A stretch of DNA of 36,835 nt from Candidatus Blautia stercoripullorum (GCA_019120545.1 DWUX01000123.1:1-36835), one strand, 5' to 3'; counted from the stretch's first letter, positions 16,779-24,974 are shown. Notes: generated by a model not told the origin, from the sequence alone. Made by a program: numbers and translations.

Positions 16779-18065
16779 ATGAGCCAGTTAACAATCTGTA
16801 TTATTATCTGTGTGCTGACCGCTATCAGTTACATTGTAGCCAAAATACCTATGGCTCTGACTGCTTTGATCAGCATGATGCTGTTTGTTCTGACCGGATG
16901 CCTGGATCCGGCCACTGCAGCTTCTTATTTTGGAAACACCAATGCTATTATGATGCTTTCTATGTTTGTAGTTGCTGCCGGGTTTAATAAGACCCAGTTT
17001 ATTAAGAAATGTTCTTTAAGTGTAAATAAAATTTCCAGAGGTTCCCTGACCACAATGATGGTGGGATACATTCTGGTAGCTATTGTTTTGTCACAGTTTA
17101 TCCAGAGTTCTCTGGTAGTATTCGGCATTATGGCTCCTATGCTGGCCGCCAGCTGTGAGCAGATGAAAATCAGTCCTTCCAAGGTTATGTTTCCTCTGGT
17201 AGTGGCATGTATCGCAACAGTTTCCGCATTTCCTCTGGGAAGCGGAGCTACTCAGTTTGCAGAGTTAAACGGCTATCTGGAAGCCAATAATTATACAGAG
17301 TTCACCGTAGGCCTTCTGGATCCTATGAAAGCCAGATTCCCTATGGTAATCCTGGTGGCGATTTACTGTATTTTTATCGCGGCAAAACTGGCTCCGGAAA
17401 AACCTGTGGTCAATATCACAGAGATGGAGAGTAAAAAAGATCAAAAAGAAGCCCTTCCGCCTTTTAAAGAAAAATGTGGATATATTATTTTTATCCTGGT
17501 TACAGTAGCTTTGATCTTACAGAATTTCCTGGGATTGGAGTCCTGGGTGATCTGTCTGGTAGGAGCTCTTGCTATGGTACTGACAGGAGTCCTTTCAGAT
17601 AAAGAAGCCATCAGCAGCATTAACTGGCCGATCGGTTTCCTTTATATCGGTTCCATGGCTATGGGCGGCGCCCTTTCTCAGACAGGCGCCGGAGAAGTAG
17701 TAGGGAACGCTCTGGCAGATGTAGTAAGCGGACTGGACAATCCGTATCTCATTGGACTTGTTTTCTTTATCGTACCGTTCCTTCTGACACAGATCATGAT
17801 GAACCGTACTGTTATGCTGATTTTTATCCCTATCGCTATTCTTGCATGTAAGTCTATGGGAGCGAACCCGGTGGGTATCATCATTCTGACACAGACAGCC
17901 TGCCTAAGTTCTTTCATGACCCCAATGGCTACGCCGGCGATCCCTATGTGTATGGCTGCCGGCGGATATGATCTTAAGGCAATGCTGAAACAGTCGGCTC
18001 TTCCGGCAGTACTTCTTACCATTGTAGCCGTAGGCTGGATTATGACGATTTATCCATTGTATTAG
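16779..18065 (+). CDS. SLC13/DASS-type anion permease
   Basis: A 428-residue, very hydrophobic protein with about 11 membrane segments in two repeats, typical of the ion-transporter superfamily (SLC13/DASS or ArsB-like permeases). Landmarks are VLSQFIQSSLVVFGIMAPML in the first half and the related FLLTQIMMNRTVMLIFIPI plus SSFMTPMATPAIPMCMAAGGYD in the second, matching the inverted-repeat SNT-like hairpins of DASS carriers. It lies 40 nt after the UxaA-like gene behind GAAGGAG and probably imports that enzyme's substrate, a di- or tricarboxylate or another organic anion. Substrate-specific residues cannot be assigned by eye. Confidence 0.85.
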   Translation: MSQLTICIIICVLTAISYIVAKIPMALTALISMMLFVLTGCLDPATAASYFGNTNAIMMLSMFVVAAGFNKTQFIKKCSLSVNKISRGSLTTMMVGYILVAIVLSQFIQSSLVVFGIMAPMLAASCEQMKISPSKVMFPLVVACIATVSAFPLGSGATQFAELNGYLEANNYTEFTVGLLDPMKARFPMVILVAIYCIFIAAKLAPEKPVVNITEMESKKDQKEALPPFKEKCGYIIFILVTVALILQNFLGLESWVICLVGALAMVLTGVLSDKEAISSINWPIGFLYIGSMAMGGALSQTGAGEVVGNALADVVSGLDNPYLIGLVFFIVPFLLTQIMMNRTVMLIFIPIAILACKSMGANPVGIIILTQTACLSSFMTPMATPAIPMCMAAGGYDLKAMLKQSALPAVLLTIVAVGWIMTIYPLY

Positions 18066-18079
18066 AAAGGAGAATGACA

Positions 18080-19801
18080 GTGCTTGAAGTAAAATTATTT
18101 CCAAAAGATATGGGAGCAATAGAAATAGATCCTTCAAATATAAAAAAATGTCTGGTTTCCGGTCTGTTTAAAGAAGAAGTGGAAGTTCAGGGGAAAAAAA
18201 GATACTTTTATACCTATCTGACTCCTGACTTGGAGTATAACCGCTGCTGTCTGGTCATTGCTCCTCCAGACGATACAGATATATTAGAATTTATAGAAAA
18301 GAGTTTCTGGACTGAGTTTGCAGAGAAAGAAAAAGTGTTCCTTCATTTTCTTTCCCCCGAGGAAAAATGGAATTATGACGGGACAGATGCAGATTATATG
18401 AATAAAGTATATGTCCAGATACAGGCCAGAAAATATTATGTGACCATGCAGGACAATATCTATGCTTTTGGGATCGGAACAGGAGCGGTCATAGCCCAGC
18501 AGGCCGCAATGAAAATGACCAGCGAATGGTCAGGAATGGCTACTTTCGGAGATATGAATGAGTCAGCCATGCTCAACGCTTCAGCAGTGCAGAAAAGTGA
18601 AAACATGGGAAAGGTAGAACTTTCCATAAGCGCTGCAAAAGCACAGCTTCCAGTATGGATGTTCTGGACAAAAAATACAGGTGATAACGAAAAGGTATGC
18701 CAGTATTGGAAGATTCAGAATGAAACTGCAGAAGAAAAATTTTCCAATGGGACTGCGGATGAGATATATTTTCCTACGACTGTATGCAAAAACAGCCAGA
18801 TCAATGAAGAAAAAATCTCCCAGGTACGTGTTACAAACGGCTATACAGGGAATCTGACAGAAGAATTGTTCGACCAGGTATGGGAATTTGTAAAAAGAGC
18901 CAGAAGACATCGCTGTTATGGAACAAAGGCTCTCAGATATTTTAAAGATCCGGAGGAATACGGAGCTGTCCTTCATACAATCCAGCTGGAAGGCTATACC
19001 AGGCTTTGGTATGAGTATGTACCGAAAAGAGTGGCAGAAGGAGGAAAGCCGGTTCCCCTGGTGGTGAATATGCATGGCAGGGGAGGAAGCGCAGAAAGCT
19101 TTATGGATATGTCACAGATGAATTGTGTGGCCGAGGACCGGGATTTTATTGTCCTTTTTCCAGAAGCCAGCGTTTACCAGCAGCGCCCGGAGGGAGTGAG
19201 AAATATTCTTTTATGGGAAGGAAACTATAAGGGCAAAAAAATCGATGACGTAGCCTTTATCCTAGCTATGATCGAAGATGTGAAAAAGAGATATCCTGTT
19301 GATGAGACGAGGATTTACGCCTGCGGCCAGTCCAGCGGAGGCATGATGTCTTCAGAGCTGGCTCTTAAGGCTCCCGGAGTCTTTGCGGCGGTGGCCCCCT
19401 GGTCTGCAATTAAAGATCCGGATCATGCAGTTCCCCTTCGGGAAAAAATAGAACCTGCAGTTCCTTACCTTTTCCTGTTTGGGGAAAATGACTGGCTCTG
19501 TGTAGATAAAGAAAATGGAAAGATGGAATATAAGGTAGCGGAGGATATTGCAGAGTTTCTTCAGAATCTGATCCGCATTTATGATCTGGAAGAAACACCG
19601 GGAAAATATCAGTGCGGAGAGATCACCTATTATGTTTATCGAAACAAAAAGAAGACTCCTATGCTTACTGTAGGGACTGTACGTGATATGTCTCATGCAA
19701 ACTACCCATGGGAAAGCTGGACATCTTATGACGGTTTTCTATCGAAATTCTCCAAAAAACCAGATGGAACGCTGCTATATATGGGGAAAGAAGCTTTATA
19801 A
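18080..19801 (+). CDS. PHB-depolymerase/LpqC-like alpha/beta-hydrolase (esterase)
   Basis: A 573-residue protein without a signal peptide. Residues 1 to about 300 are an unfamiliar N-terminal region that contains a remnant-like serine-hydrolase pattern (FGIGTGAVIAQQAAMKM). From about residue 315 there is a polyhydroxybutyrate-depolymerase-type esterase domain: LVVNMHGRGGSAESF as oxyanion segment, ACGQSSGGMMSSELA with nucleophile Ser418, LFLFGENDWLCVD for the acid and a late SHANYPWESW histidine. I prefer GTG 18080: GGAG at 18069-18072 is 7 nt before it, whereas the in-frame ATG at 18074 is only 1 nt away. It is last in the LysR-controlled cassette; it may release the hydroxy acid from an ester before the lyase acts (inference). 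Confidence 0.8.
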   Translation: MLEVKLFPKDMGAIEIDPSNIKKCLVSGLFKEEVEVQGKKRYFYTYLTPDLEYNRCCLVIAPPDDTDILEFIEKSFWTEFAEKEKVFLHFLSPEEKWNYDGTDADYMNKVYVQIQARKYYVTMQDNIYAFGIGTGAVIAQQAAMKMTSEWSGMATFGDMNESAMLNASAVQKSENMGKVELSISAAKAQLPVWMFWTKNTGDNEKVCQYWKIQNETAEEKFSNGTADEIYFPTTVCKNSQINEEKISQVRVTNGYTGNLTEELFDQVWEFVKRARRHRCYGTKALRYFKDPEEYGAVLHTIQLEGYTRLWYEYVPKRVAEGGKPVPLVVNMHGRGGSAESFMDMSQMNCVAEDRDFIVLFPEASVYQQRPEGVRNILLWEGNYKGKKIDDVAFILAMIEDVKKRYPVDETRIYACGQSSGGMMSSELALKAPGVFAAVAPWSAIKDPDHAVPLREKIEPAVPYLFLFGENDWLCVDKENGKMEYKVAEDIAEFLQNLIRIYDLEETPGKYQCGEITYYVYRNKKKTPMLTVGTVRDMSHANYPWESWTSYDGFLSKFSKKPDGTLLYMGKEAL

Positions 19802-19830
19802 AAAGGAAGAATAAGAAAATCAGGCTGTAA

Positions 19831-19885
19831 AGCTGTCTGTTCTTTCGGGAAAATATTTCCTATTCAAGAACGGACAGCTTTTTTT
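19831..19885 (+). terminator. Rho-independent terminator after the esterase cassette
   Basis: Arms AGCTGTCTGTTCTT (19831-19844) and AAGAACGGACAGCT (19866-19879) pair along 14 positions with one mismatch, followed by a run of seven T. It closes the SAF/UxaA/SLC13/esterase unit. Confidence 0.9.
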
Positions 19886-19902
19886 ATGATCAGATGCAAT
19901 AA

Positions 19903-19931
19903 TTGACATTCATCCATACATAAGATAAACT
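19903..19931 (+). promoter_or_regulatory. Sigma-70-type promoter for the GNAT gene
   Basis: TTGACA at 19903-19908 and TAAACT at 19926-19931 are separated by 17 nt. It stands between the preceding terminator and the acetyltransferase start at 20028, which it would transcribe with a roughly 90-nt leader. Confidence 0.6.
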
Positions 19932-20027
19932 TTACCTATCCGCTCTTTGTTTATGAAGACCTACACTGTTTAAAAAGTGAAGGAAATGCAGAAAAAGAAA
20001 AATATCAAGATTTATAATGGAGTAAAA

Positions 20028-20795
20028 ATGACAAACAAAGAAATTTTACAGATTGCCATGGAGCAGTCCGCAGCAGATTTAAACTGCAGGGCTGAAGACT
20101 TTTTAAAAAATGAACCGGTTGTAGTTAGAGGAGGAATAAGGCCGGGTGCCAAGAAGTATTATCAGGAGCCGGTATCCGCTAACCTGGTTTCTTACGGAAA
20201 TAATATTGTTGCTTCTGCAAAAGAAGAGTATCAGGAGGTCATAGAGGAGTACCTCCATAAATTTACATTTTATCATTGTTTTGAGACTCCTAATATCCAC
20301 TGGCTGGAGGAACGACTGAGAAAAGAAGACCAGAGTGTCTGTTTTATGGCAGAATATTATCTGCCGGATATAAATAAAGTGAAGCCCCTGTCCTGTGAGT
20401 ATTCTTTAAAAATCCTTCATCAAGAAGATTTCGCAGAACTTTACAGACCGGAATGGAGCAATGCTCTGTGTAAAGAGAGAAAGCATCTGGATGTCCTTGG
20501 GGTAGGAGCTTATGACGGCAAAAAGCTGGTGGGACTGGCAGGATGTTCCGCGGACTGTGACAGGATGTGGCAGATCGGTGTAGATGTACTGCCCCAGTAT
20601 CGCAGAGCCGGAATTGCCTCTGCCCTGACCAGCCGGCTGGCGGCAGAAATATTGGAAAGAGGCAAGGTACCTTTTTACTGCTCTGCCTGGTCCAATATCC
20701 GTTCTGTGAGAAACGGGATCAAAAGCGGGTTTATTCCTGCCTGGGCGGAGATGACCATTAAGCCGGCCAAGATCGTTCAGGATATGAATAAGTAA
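20028..20795 (+). CDS. GNAT-family N-acetyltransferase
   Basis: A 255-residue protein whose C-terminal half is a GNAT domain. IGVDVLPQYRRAGIASALTSRLAAEI (about residues 182-207) carries the acetyl-CoA-binding QYRRAGIAS loop, followed by FYCSAWSNIRSVRNGIKSGF, the usual beta-strand and helix that end the fold. The N-terminal half (TNKEILQIAMEQSAADLNCRAEDFL) is of a type common in clostridial GNAT proteins and may hold substrate specificity. I start at ATG 20028 because GGAG lies 5 nt upstream; an upstream GTG would add a lysine-rich leader. It is monocistronic between a promoter and a terminator. The acceptor is unknown. Confidence 0.85.
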   Translation: MTNKEILQIAMEQSAADLNCRAEDFLKNEPVVVRGGIRPGAKKYYQEPVSANLVSYGNNIVASAKEEYQEVIEEYLHKFTFYHCFETPNIHWLEERLRKEDQSVCFMAEYYLPDINKVKPLSCEYSLKILHQEDFAELYRPEWSNALCKERKHLDVLGVGAYDGKKLVGLAGCSADCDRMWQIGVDVLPQYRRAGIASALTSRLAAEILERGKVPFYCSAWSNIRSVRNGIKSGFIPAWAEMTIKPAKIVQDMNK

Positions 20796-20797
20796 CA

Positions 20798-20840
20798 GAA
20801 AAAGCCGTCCGATTCTTTCGCGGAATCCGGACGACTTTTT
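20798..20840 (+). terminator. Rho-independent terminator after the GNAT gene
   Basis: GTCCGATTC and GAATCCGGAC arms pair with one bulged base, flanked by AAAAAG upstream and a five-T run downstream. With A and T runs on opposite sides it can work in both directions, also serving the convergent PPC-domain gene. Confidence 0.8.
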
Positions 20841-20895
20841 CTATTTTATATATTAATGATGGTTGTACCAGTCAACACAGGAATAACCCTTATCT

Positions 20896-21315
20896 TTAAA
20901 ATTTAAACAGATTCAGTCCGATCTCTTCACTGTAGGCTCTGTCTACAGTTCCATCGATAAGGGTTATGACCATTTCACAGGTAGCGCTGACTATTGCCTG
21001 GTTCAGATGACCGCCGAAAACTTCTCCCTTATCATTTCCTGCGCTCATATGTAAATGGCTGTAGAATTCTCCGTCCATGGTGTTGATGGTCCCGGTGAGG
21101 GAGACGATCTCAAAGCTGCCGGTGAAATGGTTGGAATAATATTTTTTCTCGTCGGTTTTAAACACCCCTGCGGTGAAATCGTTAATGGCTCCCAGGGCCT
21201 GGATACTTGCCAATTTTATGTTTTCTTTTAAGGCGATTTCTTTTACCTGTTCCAGGATTTCTTCTCCTTTGTCAATTCTTGCAATGATCGTGTTTCCAAA
21301 TTTTCTATATTCCAT
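20896..21315 (-). CDS. PPC (DUF296) domain protein
   Basis: A 139-residue single-domain protein of the plant/prokaryote conserved (PPC, DUF296) family. It has LASIQALGAINDFTAGVF near residues 35-52 and the metal-site-like FYSHLHMSAGNDKGEVFGGHL with His87, His89 and His103. In plants the domain occurs in AT-hook DNA-binding proteins; bacterial members are stand-alone, trimeric and mostly uncharacterised, often called DNA-binding only by association. No AT-hook is present here. It is monocistronic with its own strong promoter, and GGGAGG lies 11 nt before the ATG. Confidence 0.88.
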   Translation of the reverse strand: MEYRKFGNTIIARIDKGEEILEQVKEIALKENIKLASIQALGAINDFTAGVFKTDEKKYYSNHFTGSFEIVSLTGTINTMDGEFYSHLHMSAGNDKGEVFGGHLNQAIVSATCEMVITLIDGTVDRAYSEEIGLNLFKF

Positions 21316-21346
21316 GATTTTATGTACCTCCCAATATATAGATCTC

Positions 21347-21405
21347 AGGGGCAGCCGTTTCGGAACCCCTAATCCATCATAACGTTAAAGGAAAACTATT
21401 GTCAA
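21347..21405 (-). promoter_or_regulatory. Consensus promoter and leader hairpin of the PPC-domain gene
   Basis: Read on the minus strand, TTGACA (21400-21405) and TATGAT (21376-21381) are 18 nt apart. Immediately downstream, at the expected transcript start, an interrupted hairpin with AGGGG/CCCCT and CCG/CGG arms spans 21347-21370. The -35 overlaps the last codons of the truncated response regulator. Confidence 0.65.
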
Positions 21406-21992
21406 GTATGGGATTTCAGAGCGTTATCATCCACATAAAGTTGGTTGTCCCAGAGAAAATCTACAATGTCACTGCGGGGACATATTTTTCCTGCATTCTT
21501 GAAAAGATAGTAGAGTATTTTTAACTCATTTTTAGTCAAGTCTGCCTTTTGCCCTTTGTATTCTATGAAACCGCCTTCTAAATGTAAATCTGCGCCATTC
21601 CAGGTCAGCACTTCAGTCTGTCCGGAACCATAGGCCCGCCGCAGTAGAGAAGCAATTTTGGCAAGTAAGATCGCCGTATTATAAGGCTTTGTGATAAAGG
21701 CGTCCCCGCCCAGCAGGATACTGTTTAATTCGTCCATATCTGTGTTGCTGCTTGTCACGAATATAATGGGTATCTGGGAAAAGGTACGGAACTGGGAACA
21801 GATTTCAAAACCGCTGGTCCCCGGCAGTTTTATGTCCAATAGGATCAGATGAGGGGCAAAAGCCTTTAGCTGTTCCATCACCTTTGAAAGATCGGTAACT
21901 GCCTCAACTTCGTAGCCATTATAGGACAAGAGGTTTTTTAATTGTGTCTGTATTGTTGGATCATCTTCAATGACCAGTATTTTCTGCTTCAT
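21402..21992 (-). CDS. Orphan OmpR-type response regulator, C-terminally truncated
   Basis: A 196-residue protein with an intact receiver domain: acidic pair Asp10-Asp11, phospho-acceptor Asp53 in LLDIKLPGTSG, and a DAFITKPY lysine loop. A winged-helix domain begins (LTKNELKILYYLFKNAGKICPRSDIVDFLW) but stops at DDNALKSHT. Family members run about 30 residues further through the recognition helix and C-terminal wing. No matching continuation is visible in the other frames before the PPC promoter, so the end looks deleted rather than frameshifted. No histidine kinase is adjacent. It probably cannot bind DNA as a normal OmpR-type regulator; whether it is a pseudogene or a receiver-only decoy is open. 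Confidence 0.8.
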   Translation of the reverse strand: MKQKILVIEDDPTIQTQLKNLLSYNGYEVEAVTDLSKVMEQLKAFAPHLILLDIKLPGTSGFEICSQFRTFSQIPIIFVTSSNTDMDELNSILLGGDAFITKPYNTAILLAKIASLLRRAYGSGQTEVLTWNGADLHLEGGFIEYKGQKADLTKNELKILYYLFKNAGKICPRSDIVDFLWDNQLYVDDNALKSHT

Positions 21993-22044
21993 TTTCTTAC
22001 TCCAATTCCATGATAAATATCATAATTCAGGATTTGATGTTCCC

Positions 22045-22073
22045 ATTATATCAAAATCCTTATTGTCTCACAA
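22045..22073 (-). promoter_or_regulatory. Promoter of the truncated response-regulator gene
   Basis: On the minus strand TTGTGA (22068-22073) and TATAAT (22045-22050) are 17 nt apart. An inverted repeat (GGATTTGAT at 22030-22038, ATCAAAATCC at 22050-22059) overlaps the -10, and a perfect ATGATA-AA-TATCAT palindrome lies in the leader at 22010-22023. Both could be operators. Confidence 0.55.
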
Positions 22074-22133
22074 ATGACTTTTTTTGAAGTTTGTGATATG
22101 ATTTATGGAAAAAGACAGAAAGAGGAGACAGAG

Positions 22134-22592
22134 ATGGAAATACGAGATATGGGAAGCAAAGATTACCCGGAAATTGACAGGCTTATGAAGGAACTCCATG
22201 AGCTTCACGTAAAAGGAAGACCGGATCTGTATACAGAACTGGAGCATCCCTATTCCAAAGAAGAAGTTGAAAAGATCGTGGATGATCCGGAGACTATTGC
22301 TATTGTCAGCCAGGAGGAAGGTAAGGTTACCGGCCTGTGTATAGGAACTCTCCGGAAGAAAAGCGGCATGGTAGAGATGAGAACATTGTATCTAGATGAT
22401 CTGGTGGTAGACAAAGACTACCGGGGAAAAGGCATCGCCTCACAGCTTTACCGGGAAATGGAAGAGAGGGGGAGAAAAGCCGGAGCAAAACGGCTGGATC
22501 TCATGGTCTGGGAATTTAATGAAAAGGCCAGGAGATTTTATGAGAACCAGGGCATGAGGCCTCAGCGGTATATTTATGAGAAGGAATTATAA
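22134..22592 (+). CDS. GNAT-family N-acetyltransferase
   Basis: A 152-residue compact GNAT protein. MEIRDMGSKDYPEIDRLMKELHELHV is a standard N-terminus. TLYLDDLVVDKDYRGKGIAS (about residues 81-100) holds the acetyl-CoA-binding RGKGIAS loop, and LMVWEFNEKARRFYENQGM ends the fold. AGAGGAG lies 6 nt before the ATG at 22134; the longer in-frame start at 22074 falls within the promoter region and is unlikely. It is separated from the following zinc-ribbon gene by 3 nt, so the two probably form an operon. The acceptor substrate is unknown. Confidence 0.88.
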   Translation: MEIRDMGSKDYPEIDRLMKELHELHVKGRPDLYTELEHPYSKEEVEKIVDDPETIAIVSQEEGKVTGLCIGTLRKKSGMVEMRTLYLDDLVVDKDYRGKGIASQLYREMEERGRKAGAKRLDLMVWEFNEKARRFYENQGMRPQRYIYEKEL

Positions 22593-22595
22593 ATT

Positions 22596-22961
22596 ATGGA
22601 GAAAGCTGAAATAGAGAAATGTGCATATTGCGGAAAGCCTGGAAAGGAAAAAGGAAAGTTCTGCTCGGATGAATGTAAACGTCGCTATGAAAAAGAGCTT
22701 CAGAAAGACCAGAGAAATATCCGATATTTTCTTTTAGGGATAGGGATTGGTATTTTATGCCTTTTTGCAGGTACGATAATAGGAAGGAAATGGGCCGAAG
22801 GCGGCGGACTTATATTGACCGGGCTTACCATTTTTATTTTTCCTTTTACAACTCCTGAAACAGTCAAATGGCTGGGATATAAGCGGGCAAAGGTTTTGGG
22901 AAGGACTTTGGGGATTCTTGTTATAGCAGCAGGAGGCTGGATTTTGATAGGAATTGATTAG
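22596..22961 (+). CDS. Small zinc-ribbon membrane protein
   Basis: A 121-residue protein. The N-terminal 35 residues hold a treble-clef/zinc-ribbon pattern CAYCGKPGKEKGKFCSDECK with four cysteines. Residues about 47-65, 70-88 and 100-118 are three hydrophobic segments, with GIGIGILCLFAGTIIG first. The zinc ribbon should lie in the cytoplasm. It is translationally close (3 nt) to the GNAT gene. I do not recognise a function; similar small zinc-ribbon membrane proteins are frequent and uncharacterised in clostridia. Confidence 0.75.
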   Translation: MEKAEIEKCAYCGKPGKEKGKFCSDECKRRYEKELQKDQRNIRYFLLGIGIGILCLFAGTIIGRKWAEGGGLILTGLTIFIFPFTTPETVKWLGYKRAKVLGRTLGILVIAAGGWILIGID

Positions 22962-22971
22962 AGAAGCTTTT

Positions 22972-23009
22972 AAAAAAGGAGATCCGGTGGATACTGCAGC
23001 CGGATCTCC
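22972..23009 (-). terminator. Hairpin terminator, best oriented for the minus strand
   Basis: A perfect 10-bp stem (GGAGATCCGG at 22978-22987, CCGGATCTCC at 23000-23009) is flanked by six A on the left, giving a U-run only for minus-strand transcripts. It would end the AAA-like/PD-(D/E)XK transcript after a roughly 170-nt untranslated tail. For the + strand genes it is a hairpin without a T-run. Confidence 0.6.
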
Positions 23010-23090
23010 GGATTATGGTATTCTAGGCTGTAGAAATAAGTAAATCCTACAGCCGTATTTCAGGATTATGCTATTTAAGGCTGTAGAGAT
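23010..23090. repeat. Two-copy imperfect direct repeat with an internal hairpin
   Basis: A 28-nt unit at 23010-23037 recurs at 23063-23090 (period 53) with four mismatches. GGCTGTAG in the first copy also pairs perfectly with CTACAGCC at 23047-23054. The rest of this gene-free 220-nt stretch (22962-23182) holds only a short TTTTGCA/TGCAAAA hairpin at about 23159-23177. Confidence 0.65.
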
Positions 23091-23182
23091 TCATTTCATT
23101 ATAGGGCCTAGGGCGAAGTTATCGAAGATTGGGAAATGTCTTGCAGTCAGCCAACATTTTTTGCACTATCTGCAAAAGGGAT

Positions 23183-24847
23183 TTATTTTACCATACATTC
23201 TTTTCTGTAAAAAGCAATGCCATACTTCAATATATCCGTATACCCCTCCTGCTTGAGCACTTCTTCGTATTTTTGATCTTCAATCTGCCGGAGCGCTTCA
23301 TCACATTTACTATCCAGTTCTTGATACGTATGGGCCACTTTGATTTCTATGATGACAGCCTTTCCCCTGACGCTGGGATATTTCAACAGGATGTCCGGAC
23401 GTCCGTTTCCGGATTCCCGGTTGGAAAGTACCATATAATTTTCTATATTTTTTAGCATTCCTGCAAGAAATCCATGGTAATAGCTTTCCTGATAATCATA
23501 GAAACTGATGGTCTCCATAAGATTTTCTGAAAGGATTTCCGCTATTTTTTCACGATTCCCATTTAGGATGCTTTCGTAAAGGGGAGAGAGTTCTTTCTTT
23601 TTGGTTTTTTCCTCAAACCAGTGAAGTACAGTGTTTTTATAAATATACCGCACCTCACTGTTGGGGATTGCCATTTCCACCAGGATGTTCTCGCCCTCCT
23701 GCTGTTCGCTGATCTTCTTCAGATAGCCGGTAAAGAACAGGAAATTCCAGAGATTGTCCTGGGTGGAATTCATATCATCATAGGTAATATCTTCATGGAT
23801 TGGTTTTGTGATTGTTTTTCCTTCAATCAATGATTCAATTTCCCCTTTTACCGAGAGATCAGCCTGCTCCACCAGGGTACGTACAATACTGTTAGAACTG
23901 GTATTGGACCAGTAAGGCCTTAACAGTGCATTTTTGTCTTTGTAACAGGAATTCACATAACTGATAACACTCCATGGATTATATACTTCTGTTTTGCCGA
24001 ACTGATAACCATCGTACCATGTTTTAACTGCCTTGCTGTTTTTCTCCAGACCATAATGCGCAAGGAGCCGATCCACTTCGCTTTGGGTAAAACCGAAATG
24101 CTCCGCATAGGAAGTATCCATGATGGAAACAATATTCAGGTTATTCAATCCGGTAAAAATAGACTCTTTGCTGATCCTCAGACAACCGGTGACCACGGCA
24201 AATTCCAGAGCATCGTTTGTCTTTAGTGCCGATTCAAAAAGGGAGCGGATAAGTGCCACCATCCTATCGTAAAATCCATTGAAATAGGCATTCTCCAGAG
24301 GAACGTCGTACTCATCAATAAGAATGACAGCTTTGCTTTTAAAGAAGGAGTATAGACATTCGGAGAGAAATTTCAGTGATGTTAGATATTCTTCATCTTC
24401 TGCCTGACGGTTCATTAAAAGATAATATTTTCTGCGGTCATCCTCTGCCTCCAGTTTTTGAATAAGCTGGGGATATTTTTTAAACTCTTTTGCAATTTCT
24501 TCTTTCAGACAGTGGAACGCAGATTCGTAGCTCGCTTGTTTCATGGACTTCATGGACAGTGAGATTACCGGATATTGTCCCAGCTCCCTCAGATATTTTT
24601 CACCGGCGTTCATAATCTCCAGCCCTGTAAACAGGTGGGAGCGGTTCTCCTCAGATTTTTCAAAGAAATACCGGAGCATGCTTAAATTCAAAGTTTTTCC
24701 GAATCTTCGGGGGCGGGTAAAGAGATTTACTTTTCCCCTCAGGTCGATCAGATCTCTTATCAGTAATGTTTTATCTACATAGTAATATCCCTTTGTGATC
24801 ATTTCTTCAAAATTTTCCACTCCGATCGGAAGCGGTGTCCATTCCAT
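23183..24847 (-). CDS. AAA-like ATPase with C-terminal PD-(D/E)XK nuclease domain (AAA-ATPase_like / DUF1703)
   Basis: A 554-residue protein of the family found in many copies in gut anaerobes. The N-terminus LPIGVENFEEMITKGYYYVDKT is its signature. RPRRFGKT (residues 45-52) is the family's atypical P-loop, and ILIDEYDVPLENAYF near residue 200 is the Walker B. The C-terminal GRPDILLKYP...IIEIK segment (482-503) has the PD-(D/E)XK residues Asp485, Glu501 and Lys503. Both halves look intact. I start at ATG 24847 because GGGAGG precedes it; the upstream in-frame ATGs lack a site. The function is unproven; proposals include defence or selfish-element roles. It has no partner gene here. Confidence 0.88.
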   Translation of the reverse strand: MEWTPLPIGVENFEEMITKGYYYVDKTLLIRDLIDLRGKVNLFTRPRRFGKTLNLSMLRYFFEKSEENRSHLFTGLEIMNAGEKYLRELGQYPVISLSMKSMKQASYESAFHCLKEEIAKEFKKYPQLIQKLEAEDDRRKYYLLMNRQAEDEEYLTSLKFLSECLYSFFKSKAVILIDEYDVPLENAYFNGFYDRMVALIRSLFESALKTNDALEFAVVTGCLRISKESIFTGLNNLNIVSIMDTSYAEHFGFTQSEVDRLLAHYGLEKNSKAVKTWYDGYQFGKTEVYNPWSVISYVNSCYKDKNALLRPYWSNTSSNSIVRTLVEQADLSVKGEIESLIEGKTITKPIHEDITYDDMNSTQDNLWNFLFFTGYLKKISEQQEGENILVEMAIPNSEVRYIYKNTVLHWFEEKTKKKELSPLYESILNGNREKIAEILSENLMETISFYDYQESYYHGFLAGMLKNIENYMVLSNRESGNGRPDILLKYPSVRGKAVIIEIKVAHTYQELDSKCDEALRQIEDQKYEEVLKQEGYTDILKYGIAFYRKECMVK

Positions 24848-24974
24848 ATAAAAACGCCTCCCTTCTATTCGCAGTTTCATCTTACTACGTTTAAAAGAGT
24901 AGCGCAAGCAGAAAACAGAATCTGCATTTTATATAGATGTGTGGACTTAGATCAGAAAATGCCTGCAGGTCTTT

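Noticed and set aside
23159-23177. TTTTGCA/TGCAAAA hairpin next to the AAA-like/PD-(D/E)XK gene stop as its terminator
   Set aside because: No U-run follows on either strand; the 22972-23009 hairpin with a minus-strand U-run is the better terminator.
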